Shown here: positions 49,801-57,200 of the stretch, one piece after another
How the letters are laid out: the number at the start of each line of letters is the position of its first letter
How positions within the stretch are numbered: the first letter of the stretch is position 1
Assembly: GCA_022575985.1 (NCBI GenBank)
Contig: JAKSXM010000238.1
Location: forward strand, 13,658,001-13,722,000
DNA: 64,000 nt
DNA from: Anagrus nilaparvatae
Lineage: Eukaryota > Arthropoda > Insecta > Hymenoptera > Mymaridae
Reading direction: 5' to 3'
The notes under the pieces: generated by a model
Databases searched by the model: none
What the model saw: only the letters and a program-made list of their open reading frames with translations
Told to the model about the DNA's origin: nothing
Position numbers and translations under genes: made by a program

Positions 49801-52200
49801 TATAGTTAGCGCAATTTTTAGTATAGTTAGCGCCACTTTTTAGTTTACTTATCATCTAACTTAAATAAACTATTATGAAGTTTGCTGATAATTACCGAAA
49901 GTATGTGAAGTTAGTAAATATAAAAATATTATCGAAGATTATCGAATTATGAACATAATTTGTTTTGTTATATAGTTACATTCATTCCTATTACTTTGTC
50001 AGTATAAAACATAATCTCAAAATGTTAACATCGGAAGATTTACTTAGTCGAAAAGGTAGGCAGCTTAAAAAGATAGATAATCAAATGTATCGCTTTGGTT
50101 GGAAAATTCGTTCAGGTGATGTATGGAGATGTGTACACAAAATGTGTAAGGCAAAAGTTTTAATCATTGCGAATTCTATCACACATATGAATATTGTACA
50201 CAATCATTCAAAAGATTATAAATCGTTAAAAGATGAAAATTTTGATCAGAAAAAGTATGAGAATTCATCTAAATCTTGTCATATGGAAACAAGTAATGAC
50301 GATGATGATGATGATTTAAACACATTGCAAGAAGAAACAAAATACGACTCTATCAAAAAATTATTTGAGTTTGAAAAACCGGATAATGAAAAAACTTTTT
50401 GTGATAAGGCAACGAATACAGAAAAATCTGTTCGAAGTATAGGAGTAAACACGATCGATTCATCATTTACTAGCAATAAACCTATGAGAAATAATTTGAA
50501 ACAAACAAGATACCTAAACAATAGTCAAAATAATTCACCTCAAGAAAATTTTAATATGAATGAAGCTGATCAAACATTCAATAAAAATCAGAGTTTTAAA
50601 AGTTCTATAGATCAAAATTTTTTATATTCCTCGGCTTACGGTACAACATCAACATGTAGTGATACCATCGACTCATCATTCGATTATGACAATTGGGATG
50701 ATCCAAATGAACTTGTTGATCGTCTGAGAGTATTAGTGGAAGAGAGAGAACATGGATTTATTGGTCATGATAATGAAATTAAGTTAATAATCGAAGAATT
50801 AAGGACAGCTAAAATTATATATTAATTAATGTGTTTTTAAGAATATAAAAAAAAAAAAAATAAATACTTATTTAAATGAATAAACATTGCTTTAATTTAT
50901 TTAATACCATTTATAACAAATGTAACTTTAAGGAACAAAATAAAAGTCTTTATTTTATGTAATGAATAAAAATAAAAATTAAGGTTATGTATTAACTTTA
51001 TCAAAAAATAAAAAAATAAAAATAAAAATATTTTGAGATTATGTTAATAAATTTAGTTTTTTAAATAGTTGGCGCCAATTTTACATAAACTGCGCGGATT
51101 TTCATAAAAATTTCAAGAATTATCCGATAGAGGGCGTGTTAACTTTTTTCTCGCAAGTGGTAAAATACTATTTTACTTACTATATAAGAACGTAAAATTA
51201 AATTGACTATAGTTGAAAATGACTCAGGAGTTAAAAAGTTTTAAAGTATACGTGTAAATAAAAAAAATTCCTGAGTCATTTTCAACTTTTTTTATAAATT
51301 GTAAGTGTTATTTATAAGTTTTAAAGAAAAGATAAAATTAATATCATACAAAGCATTTATATGTAGAGGAAAAACTAAAAATGCTAATTTACCGACGTTT
51401 GATAAAAAACAAAACTACTTTACCGACATCTGGTAAGCGGTCGTCTTGGATTTACACCCATAACCTCTCTTGTATGTCCGCCATACTGTTGATTAAAAAG
51501 GGGGAGGGGATCTTAACCAAAAAAAAAATATGACGGAAACCACTTGTGCAACTGTACCACGTGGGCCGCCATCTTGGATCATATAACTATTTGGACCGAC
51601 TTAACCTATAGTGCAACTGTACCACGTGGGCCGCCATCTTGGATCATATAACTATTTGGACCGACTTAACCTATAGTGCAACTGTACCACGTGGGCCGCC
51701 ATCTTGGATCTTGAAACTGCTAGGACCGACATAACCTATAGTGCAACTGCACGATGTGGGCCGCCATCTTGGATAACGCATCCGTGGGCCGCCATCTTGT
51801 GCAATTTCATTAAAAAAATGGAGGACTCGCGAAAACCTCTCGTGCAACTGCACGGCTGACGTTACCCCCACCATCGGCTTCCCCCACCACCACTCCTCCC
51901 CCCACCACATTTATGCCAAACGCCCATTCTTTATCTACTATTGGAAATTTAATATAAAAAAGGACAAATAAAAAGCAATAAACAAATAAAAATAATAAAA
52001 TCTGTTAAAATAAATTAGACGATGAAATTGTTTTAAAGTTAGTAAAGCATTTCTTTATTTCAAAGCAATATTTTTTTATAGAAGCTGAAGCTGCAAAATC
52101 TGCAGGGTTGTTAACTTTAATTGTTGTCAGAGAAGGAAACGCGCCCTTAACTAATGAAGATCAAAAATTATTTACTTTAATTGACTCTTTTCCATTTTAA
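34896..52200 (+). CDS. Enoph1: enolase-phosphatase E1, canonical short isoform
   Basis: Exons 34896-35003, 35614-35715, 40611-40807, 42421-42553, 42620-42743 and terminal exon 52082-52200. The joined length is 783 nt, in frame, giving 260 residues, the normal length for animal E1 (MasA). The enzyme is a HAD-superfamily protein of methionine salvage. It enolises and dephosphorylates 2,3-diketo-5-methylthiopentyl-1-phosphate to the acireductone. HAD motif I is [11 protein letters not shown] (Asp24, Glu26), motif II is [11 protein letters not shown] (about 156-166), and the C-terminal acidic motif is FFTDIV (Asp218). The terminal exon encodes the conserved [10 protein letters not shown] segment, then stops. 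AATAAA lies 174 bp downstream (52374-52379). Intron 5 (42744-52081) contains the 8.8-kb palindromic element. Confidence 0.93.
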
Positions 52201-54275
52201 GATTGTAAATTTGGGCATAAAACAAATGGTTCGTTTAACTTTATACCAAGAAGTGTTAAAAATTTCATTTAAAGTAACGGAAGAAAAATACTTTGAAAAA
52301 TATGAAAGAAACACTTTTATTTTTTATATAAAAGCACATTTTTGTTGCTTTTTTATTAAAAATCTATAAATTGAATAAATAATTGCATGATTTTTACTTT
52401 TTGTACATGTGACATAAACTATTCAGATACTTTAATGCTTGGATGAGTGGTTTATGATAAACGTGTAATAATTAATAAATAAGTTTTGCAGCAAATTTTT
52501 TGAGTGTTCTTATTTTTTGAAACTTTAATTAGTACTAATAAGTTTCAGTGATATTCAGGATTTTCTCAATATATTTATTTTATAAAATTAGGTTTAGATT
52601 AAAGAATATTCGTATAATGACTCTTAAAGACCATTTTTTTAAATATTTTTTTGTAGAAGCTGAAGCTGCAATAGCCGCTGGATTGTCTGCAGCCATCACT
52701 TTGAGGGAAGGAAATGCACCCTTAACTGATGAGGAAAAGAAATCATTTACCTTACTTGATTCATTATTAGATTTAAGCTGCGAGGCATCTTGCAAACGTC
52801 AAAAGTTAGACGATGATAACGAAAAAAATAAGCAAGAAACTATTGAAGTTACAAGTTCTTCAGAAATATCCACAGCTGCTGCAGAACCAATGGATACTTC
52901 AGAACAAGAAAAGGTCACAGAGGAAAAATCTGATGTCAAAAATGAAGATGAAAAAAAACCTGAAACTAAGACTAATGGTCAAGTAAAATCTAATGAATCA
53001 GCTACTGTCAAAGATGATGCAGAAGTTAAAATGACACCAAAAATATCAGAGGAAAAATTAACCGAAAATAAAAAAACTGAAAATGAAGAAAAAAAAGAAA
53101 CAGAAATGGAAACGGAGCAAAATCAAGTTGACTCAAAATCTGTAGATACAATTGAAGTTACGAAAGAAGATGATGTAAAATGTGAAAAAGAAAATAAAAA
53201 AGTGGACAATGAAACTGAATTAAAAGATAAAAAGATGGAAGATGTTGATTCTGAAAAAAAACCAGTAGAAGAATCTGTTCAAAAAGAAAAAGAATCATCA
53301 GATGTTGAAATGAAATCTGCAGATTCTGAATCAATATCTAAAGATGAAAAAATCTCAGAAAAACATACTGAGAGTGAAAAAACTGAAATTATTGAAAAAG
53401 TTGAACCTAAAGCCGAAGTTGCAGATTTAGAGGATAAAAAATCCGTAGAAACTGATAAAGCAGAAAACAACGTTGAAAAAAATAAAGAAGAAACAAAGGT
53501 AGACAATGATGTAAAAAAAGATCAAATTTTAGAATCTGAAAAAGAAATTAAAAAAGCTGAAACTGTTGATAATGAAGTTAAGGAAAATGGAACTACAAAA
53601 GAACAGGATTCAAAAGAAGAAGCAGAATCTAAATCGTCAATCGAAAAACAAAAAGAATTAACTAATTCATCTGGAACCGAAAAACCCGATATTTTAAAAG
53701 AGGTGACAGATGAAAAAACAACTGTTACAGAAGAAGTTGACAGTAAAGTTAATAAAAGTGAAAATACTGAAGTAAAAGTAGACAAAAAAACAGACGAAGT
53801 AACTGTGAAAGACAAAATTGAAGTTACAAAGCCCGAGGAAAATAATGTACAAGATAAAATTGAAGACAAAATCAGCAATAGTAAAGCTGATGATAAATGT
53901 GCGCAAGAAAAAACTGAAGTTGATCAGCCAAAAGAAGTTACACAAAAAGAAAATATTAAACCTCCTGCATCTGAAAAACAAGAAGAGCAGTCGAAAGAAT
54001 CAAATTCAATTGTTGAAAAAGATAAAACTATAGTGCCTGAAATTTCCCCAGAAGATAAAGTTATGAATGGATCAGCCACAAATGGAAATTCAAAACTTGA
54101 TGAAGAAAAAGTTTTAAATGGTTCTGAAGAAGTAAAAAAAGCAGAAGAAAAAACTGAAGTTGTTCAAAACGGAAAGACCGAAGAATCCATAACAGAGACC
54201 ATTAAATTAAAAAAAGCTGATGCAATCGCAGATCCTGAAACTGTTACTCCTCCAGTTGTAGCAGCTACATCTTAA
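34896..54275 (+). CDS. Enoph1: enolase-phosphatase E1, long isoform with K/E-rich tail
   Basis: The same five exons joined to a second terminal exon, 52657-54275. The acceptor is TTTTTTTGTAG and the join is in frame: 2,283 nt, 760 residues. This exon begins with a paralogous copy of the enzyme's last segment ([10 protein letters not shown], then [14 protein letters not shown]). It continues into about 500 residues dominated by Lys, Glu, Asp, Ser and Thr. A basic patch KRQKL at about residue 267 may be a nuclear localisation signal. AATAAA occurs at 54322-54327. Long charged tails on E1 are, as I recall, common in insect gene models. The tail is probably disordered and its role is unknown. An ATG-started frame upstream of the acceptor (52548) is intronic. 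Confidence 0.85.
35004..35613. other. E1 intron 1 with tRNA-like SINE relic
   Basis: 610-bp intron. On the minus strand, 35090-35160 contains GGGTTCGATATC, a good RNA polymerase III B-box, preceded by a Cys-loop-like GTTTTGCTCGC. This is probably a fragment of a tRNA-derived SINE. The rest is A/T runs. Confidence 0.35.
35716..38145. other. E1 intron 2, left part
   Basis: AT-rich intron with a (GTAT)n/(GTGT)n microsatellite at about 36451-36505. Moderately complex sequence at 36300-37900 looks like old transposon DNA, but I could not define ends or coding motifs. No gene seen. Confidence 0.45.
38146..38625 (+). mobile_element. tRNA-derived SINE
   Basis: A tRNA-like head at about 38146-38220 has an A-box-like TGTCTCTGTTGG (38156-38167) and a B-box GGTTTGAATCC (38200-38210). 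A non-tRNA body of about 380 bp follows and ends in an (AAT)n tail (about 38598-38625), the usual layout of a SINE. The body includes the stretch AGGAGCTACCTTATAAAAAA. No target duplication was established. Confidence 0.65.
38940..39890 (-). pseudogene. degenerate R2-like non-LTR retrotransposon, 3' part
   Basis: The minus-strand reading carries hallmarks of the C-terminal end of R2-type ORFs. In order these are: a [13 protein letters not shown] segment after the reverse transcriptase; a Cys-Cys-His-Cys knuckle ([18 protein letters not shown]); a restriction-like endonuclease piece with [24 protein letters not shown]; and the terminal [13 protein letters not shown] signature. The reading frame breaks at about 39600, has an in-frame stop around 39306, and is interrupted by a hAT MITE (39019-39165). 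The reverse transcriptase and 5' half are gone, so it is dead. It sits in E1 intron 2, antisense to the gene, rather than in rDNA. Confidence 0.82.
39019..39165. mobile_element. hAT MITE nested in the R2-like relic
   Basis: 147 bp flanked by a perfect 8-bp duplication GGCTCCTC (39011-39018 and 39166-39173). Terminal inverted repeats are CAGTGATGCGCTATGCCG on the left and CAGTGGTGCGCTTTGCCG at the right when reverse complemented, extending to about 24 bp. The 8-bp duplication and CAGTG ends are the hAT superfamily signature. Removing the insert rejoins the R2-like frame through to [13 protein letters not shown], confirming the boundaries. Confidence 0.88.
41176..41552. mobile_element. fold-back element (MITE), about 377 bp
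   Basis: Long imperfect inverted arms of about 115 bp. The left arm is about 41176-41292 (AACAAAATTAAAGATTACC... to CTTGCAAGTTTAGGTA). The right arm is about 41437-41552, reading back ACCTAAACTTGCAAG...TTTTGTT. No coding capacity. Target duplication not defined. Confidence 0.7.
41613..42324. mobile_element. fold-back element with 245-bp arms
   Basis: Arms 41613-41857 and 42080-42324 are inverted copies. Their 75-codon frames (41630-41857 on plus, 42080-42307 on minus) translate identically, so divergence is near zero. The 222-bp centre has a minus-strand frame rich in Lys and Arg (41837-42064) with no known family. Shorter AAGAGAG/CTCTCTT termini may extend the element to about 41566-42340, the left arm having an extra insertion of about 30 bp. 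The frames in the arms are probably not genes. Confidence 0.8.
43271..43505 (+). repeat. left-arm 65-bp repeats with five YY1-like motifs
   Basis: Five copies of CAAGATGGCGGC. The last three are spaced 65 bp apart (CCAAGATG at 43363, 43428 and 43493) within near-identical units that also contain CACGTGGTACAGTTGCAC. AAGATGGCGGC matches the consensus of the zinc-finger factor YY1 (Pho in insects). The units lie 140-375 bp inside the left end. Confidence 0.75.
43784..43858. repeat. left-arm internal hairpin
   Basis: GTTGAAAATGACTCAGGA and its reverse complement TCCTGAGTCATTTTCAAC are separated by about 37 bp. The right arm has the same hairpin at 51212-51286. Confidence 0.7.
44245..45105 (-). 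CDS. FLYWCH-type zinc-finger protein, left-arm copy
   Basis: Frame of 286 codons. Met20 (about 45048, [14 protein letters not shown]) is the more likely start, since residues 1-19 are hydrophobic filler. About residues 28-85 fit a FLYWCH zinc finger: RFGWK, then WRC...C, then IVHNH, giving Trp, two Cys and two His in order. FLYWCH fingers bind DNA or protein and often occur in transposon-derived genes. The remainder is Asn/Ser/Asp-rich and probably disordered, with a C-terminal amphipathic segment ([17 protein letters not shown]). It may regulate the element, but that is inference. Identical to the copy at 49965-50825. Confidence 0.75.
   Translation of the reverse strand: MLYSYIHSYYFVSIKHNLKMLTSEDLLSRKGRQLKKIDNQMYRFGWKIRSGDVWRCVHKMCKAKVLIIANSITHMNIVHNHSKDYKSLKDENFDQKKYENSSKSCHMETSNDDDDDDLNTLQEETKYDSIKKLFEFEKPDNEKTFCDKATNTEKSVRSIGVNTIDSSFTSNKPMRNNLKQTRYLNNSQNNSPQENFNMNEADQTFNKNQSFKSSIDQNFLYSSAYGTTSTCSDTIDSSFDYDNWDDPNELVDRLRVLVEEREHGFIGHDNEIKLIIEELRTAKIIY
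45225..45965. repeat. left-arm 20-24-bp minisatellite
   Basis: More than 30 units of GCGCTAACTATAYTAAAAATT with variants (TGGCGCTAAGTATATAAAATT, TTGTGCAAACTATAC). It sits between the FLYWCH gene and the capsid-like gene, upstream of FLYWCH. The unit lengths of 20, 21 and 24 bp follow a higher-order pattern, and the right arm mirrors it unit for unit. Confidence 0.9.
46207..46401 (-). pseudogene. small Cys/His-rich remnant frame, left arm
   Basis: 64 codons after a stop, without an upstream ATG, just downstream of the capsid-like gene. It has [20 protein letters not shown] and NCKEC, spaced cysteines and histidines suggesting the C-terminal end of a zinc-binding protein whose 5' part is lost, or an exon of a spliced gene. 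Identical to 48669-48863. Confidence 0.5.
46410..47489 (-). pseudogene. double-jelly-roll capsid-like gene, 5'-truncated left copy
   Basis: Same protein as the right copy from its [10 protein letters not shown] onward, but the reading is cut at the arm/loop junction (47479). The loop on this side reads a different sequence, so the N-terminal 40 or so residues are missing and only a GTG in the loop could start it. The family call is discussed under the right copy. Confidence 0.75.
47458..48660 (+). CDS. Polinton-type double-jelly-roll capsid-like protein, right copy
   Basis: 400 codons. The first seven or so codons come from the left arm read antisense, the next 37 from the loop, and the rest from the right arm. 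The original start is therefore lost and the ATG is a by-product of the inversion. The body has features I associate with the double-jelly-roll capsid-like family of insect Polintons: an [13 protein letters not shown] strand, [17 protein letters not shown], and repeated beta-rich segments to the end. The length is 400 residues, shorter than full Polinton major capsid proteins. There is no frameshift. Whether it folds or assembles is unknown. The assignment rests on motif recognition, not on a search. Confidence 0.72.
   Translation: MCIKLFDDSITHYEIHSHRPYATSSYQNNDTIHITIQHQDQLLLPSKSFIHIQGKIRLAAGGKVVNTILVNNAICHLFSEIKYELNGQLIDRCNNVGISTLMKGYPSYTPTQQKFLENAGWLFDNEQSLVDDNGNFEVLIPLSMIFGVAEHNRKMIVNMRHDLYFTRSNQDTNAVMKIRGDAAENVAITITSLTWEMPKILLADKQKAELIRFIEKDPYLPIIFQSRELFHCPSLPAATKHVWTVKTSTQMEKPRYVIIGFQTNRGNKIDQNASVFDHINLTNVKLYLNSQCYPHENLNLNIAQNKYSILYNMFTNFQVSYYGKETSEVILNRKDFLNKAPLVIIDCSKQIESLKYAPVDVRLEFESSAQFPANTEAYCLILHDRMIQYKPISGEVKKIV
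47480..47590. other. 111-bp loop at the palindrome centre
   Basis: The only single-copy part of the element. On the plus strand it continues the capsid-like frame, encoding about 37 N-terminal residues ([17 protein letters not shown] and onward). It therefore shows which side of the inverted duplication kept more of the original gene. Confidence 0.9.
48669..48863 (+). pseudogene. small Cys/His-rich remnant frame, right arm
   Basis: Mirror copy of 46207-46401: 64 codons ending in TAA, following directly after the capsid-like gene, with no ATG at its start. Confidence 0.5.
49105..49845. repeat. right-arm 20-24-bp minisatellite
   Basis: Inverted copy of the array at 45225-45965, with the same length and unit order. 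Confidence 0.9.
49965..50825 (+). CDS. FLYWCH-type zinc-finger protein, right-arm copy
   Basis: Identical in translation to the copy at 44245-45105. The likely start is Met20 (about 50022). The Trp-Cys-Cys-His-His FLYWCH pattern lies near the N-terminus, followed by a disordered Asn/Ser-rich region. Confidence 0.75.
   Translation: MLYSYIHSYYFVSIKHNLKMLTSEDLLSRKGRQLKKIDNQMYRFGWKIRSGDVWRCVHKMCKAKVLIIANSITHMNIVHNHSKDYKSLKDENFDQKKYENSSKSCHMETSNDDDDDDLNTLQEETKYDSIKKLFEFEKPDNEKTFCDKATNTEKSVRSIGVNTIDSSFTSNKPMRNNLKQTRYLNNSQNNSPQENFNMNEADQTFNKNQSFKSSIDQNFLYSSAYGTTSTCSDTIDSSFDYDNWDDPNELVDRLRVLVEEREHGFIGHDNEIKLIIEELRTAKIIY
51565..51799 (-). repeat. right-arm 65-bp repeats with five YY1-like motifs
   Basis: Mirror of 43271-43505; read on plus as GCCGCCATCTTG. 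The two substitutions seen between the arms lie here or just outside: one near 51733 and one near 51867. Confidence 0.75.
51946..52081 (+). other. 3' end of E1 intron 5
   Basis: Short host intron sequence after the palindromic element, ending in TTTTTTTATAG, the acceptor of the short-isoform terminal exon. Without the insertion, intron 5 would be about 0.5 kb. Confidence 0.7.
52374..52379 (+). terminator. poly(A) signal for the short E1 isoform
   Basis: AATAAA 174 bp after the stop codon of terminal exon 52082-52200 and upstream of the second terminal exon. It is well placed to end the short transcript. Confidence 0.6.
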
Positions 54276-57200
54276 ATATTATTTTTTCATCTGTCAAGTT
54301 TCACATTTTTCATAAAAAAATAATAAAAGATAAAAAAATTAAAAAAAAAAAAAAAAACAATCAAAACAGACAGAAGTAGATCTATCTTGCTGACCAAAAG
54401 AAATAAAAAAAAAAATAAATTAAACAGCGTTTTCAGTTTCATTTATTTATTAAATATTAATTATGTGATTGAGCTAAATATGATAGTTCCTGAGTAAAAA
54501 AAAATTTTTTGATAAAATTTTTTAACTAAACATAAAATAAACTAGTGCGATTCCTACTTAAGCTATTCATAGTGAATTGTTAATATTTGTTGTATTTTTG
54601 ATAAACAGTGAAATTATTTTTAATATAAAATATTTTTAAGTTTTTATAATTTTTTAAAAAAATGTTTGCCTGAGATTATTCATTACTATTATTTAAATAG
54701 AATTTATTTTTCATTAGTTTATAAGATGATAAGTGTACACTGATAATGAACCTGCAAACGTTGTTTAATTTGGTATATTTTAAAGATTTAGAGTACTCAA
54801 TTTTATATTATGGATGAAAAAGACTCTAGTACTTTAATGTGAAATTAATGATATAAATCTATTCGAGCGTGCCAAAAACCATTTCACATTAGGTGTGGAT
54901 TTTTTATTGAATTTTTCACGTATTTGCTTTAAACAATAACTTTTTTTTTAATTATTGAGACTGATTATAAATAATAGGCAGGGCTTGTAATAGGTGAGAA
55001 TTTCAAATATTATTTGATAAATTGTATTATCAAATAACTCATTTACTAATGTACTTATTATTGTACTTAACTTAAATAGTTTTTGGGACTAGTCGGAAAA
55101 ATTTTTTTTAAAATAATTGTCATCTAAATTTTTAAAATTTTAGGGTCATTTAAAATCAATGATAACAAAGACTCGTAATAATATAAGACTGGAATGAATT
55201 TTTGAAAAATCCAAATTTTTGCGATTTTATTAGCATTATTTTGTCATTGAATGACTAAAAATAAAAAATGGCTTAATTTAGACACAAAAAAAAAACAAGA
55301 CTGAAAAAATTGTCATATCTTTGAACAAAACAAAAAATCACATGAACTTTTCGAATGAAAAACATTCCTTTTATTTATTAAAAAATTAACTAAAATACGT
55401 TCCTTAAATCAGCTAATAAAATACTGGTATTAAAATAATTATTATCAACTGACTTTCATGTTGTCACTTAATCAATCATCACCTTCCATTATCACCCAAA
55501 CTCATTTTTTAGCAAGCGTCAATGGTTGTAAATAAAATTTTGTACCATTATTTTATAAGCTGATTATAACTATGTATTGTATACTAATTAAATAAGTTTT
55601 TAACTAAAGAAAACTAAAAATAATTAATTGAACCAATAAAAAAAATTTACAAGTATGACTGTAGCTTAAGAAAAAGGTGTAGGCTTTTATTTTTTATATA
55701 CGTCCAAAATACTGAAGTAAAATATCTTTGTTTATTTATCAATTAATTTATTACGAAATGTCATTAATAAATCTGAAATCAAGTAAAATCGTGACATTAA
55801 TTAAATAACTTAATCAAAAGATATAAATGTCAAGAATAACAAAAATTGAATAAAAAAAATTACTTTTAATTAATAAGTTTAAAAACTAAACGATTAATGG
55901 CTATAATGTTATTAAATTGAAAAATTAGAGACAAAAAGAAATTTGTATATGATAATTTCTTTTTAAAAAAATTATGTTACATTTTCAATCAATTCGATTA
56001 ATTTCTTTTACTAGTTTTAAATAAAGAAATTCATTTCTTCCAAACGTAATTTTATTGATATCATTTATTATCCTTTCATTTTAAAGAAACAGCAAATTTT
56101 GAGATTTGTAGCACATATTATTGACTTATACTACTTAAAATCTCCTTTTTCAAAAAACTGTGATTTAAAAATAAGTTTGCAGTTAAGTATTACGTCCAAG
56201 TTTGTTTAATCAATGCAATTTATTTTTCAATTTAATTTTTTTAAATTTTTTTAATAAAATATAAAATATGATCATAATGAGGAGCGGGTGTCAAATATAA
56301 GTAATTTTTGTTTTTGGTATCGGGGATCGCAAGGGGAAAAAATTTGTTTAAATGCTTATTTTATACATTAAAAAAAGAAGTAAACTATAATTATTTTTAT
56401 AAATTCATAATCAGTTTGATTTAAAATTTTTGGCTTAAAAAAAAGAAATCTACAGTAGGTAAGGTAGTTTGCTAAAATCTTGACAACTACCTCTTAAGGT
56501 ATATGGTTTTTTTTGCAAAAATTTTATTTTCAACTGGTAAATTTGTTTTACAAGGAAATTCTAATTTAAAAATTTACATATTTGTATCATAGAGGGCAGC
56601 AGTTACACCTTATTTTTGCAAAAACTAAAAGAAAATACCTATGATTTTTATTTAATTAAAAAAAAAAATAAAATTTTTAATTGTAACGGTTTTTGTAAAT
56701 TTTTGTATCAATGCGATATTAAAAATTCATAATGATAAATATTTTAAATGTAGATTACATTTTTAAATAACCTTATAGAATATTTTTGCGTATTTAAATA
56801 TTGATAACTTTATTTTATCGATTCTCATGTTTAAATTTCAGAAAATACAAAAAATTAAAGTTAAAAAAAAATAGAAAACTGTCATTTAGGTTTAAAAAAA
56901 GCTTGAAAAATAATTTATAATTGTAAATATGAAAAACTGTATTTAGATGATACCCAAAAAATGAAAAAATAGAAATAATTGGAAAAACTGAAATTGTATT
57001 TTTAAAATGATTCGTACTACTTACAAAAAAATTAACTTTAGAAAAACATAATTTTATTTATAATTAAAATGAAATTTCTACCTTTTTTTCAAAAATAATA
57101 AAAAATTACATTTTAAAAAATCGTATTTATAAAAGAGAAAAAACAAAAAATTTAATCTCGTACAACAAAATAAATAATATAAAAAAAAAGTTTAAAGTAC

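Larger units (their letters stand above)
43131..51939. mobile_element. palindromic Polinton/Maverick-like element, 8,809 bp
   Basis: Two arms of exactly 4,349 bp (43131-47479 and 47591-51939) are inverted copies around a 111-bp loop. Coordinates map as x to 95070 minus x. I saw only two substitutions between the arms, both in the terminal 65-bp repeats. The ends read AGTAGATAAAG...CTTTATCTACT, flanked by a 6-bp duplication ATTGGA (43125-43130 and 51940-51945). A 6-bp duplication, 5'-AG ends and long inverted repeats are Polinton/Maverick traits. Each arm carries a FLYWCH gene, a double-jelly-roll capsid-like gene and a small remnant frame. No DNA polymerase B, integrase, protease or packaging ATPase was found, so the element is non-autonomous. 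It lies in E1 intron 5. Confidence 0.9.

Noticed and set aside
43131..51939. Palindrome as a sequencing artefact (missed hairpin adapter)
   Set aside because: A read artefact would not create a 6-bp duplication with different outer flanks, a 111-bp unique loop and a few arm differences. Long-read confirmation is still desirable.
52580..52795. 71-codon minus-strand frame over the second E1 terminal exon
   Set aside because: Antisense of a well-supported exon with conserved enzyme sequence.
53279..53981. Ser/Phe-rich minus-strand frames opposite the E1 tail
   Set aside because: Produced by the Lys/Glu codon bias of the tail; typical antisense shadows.
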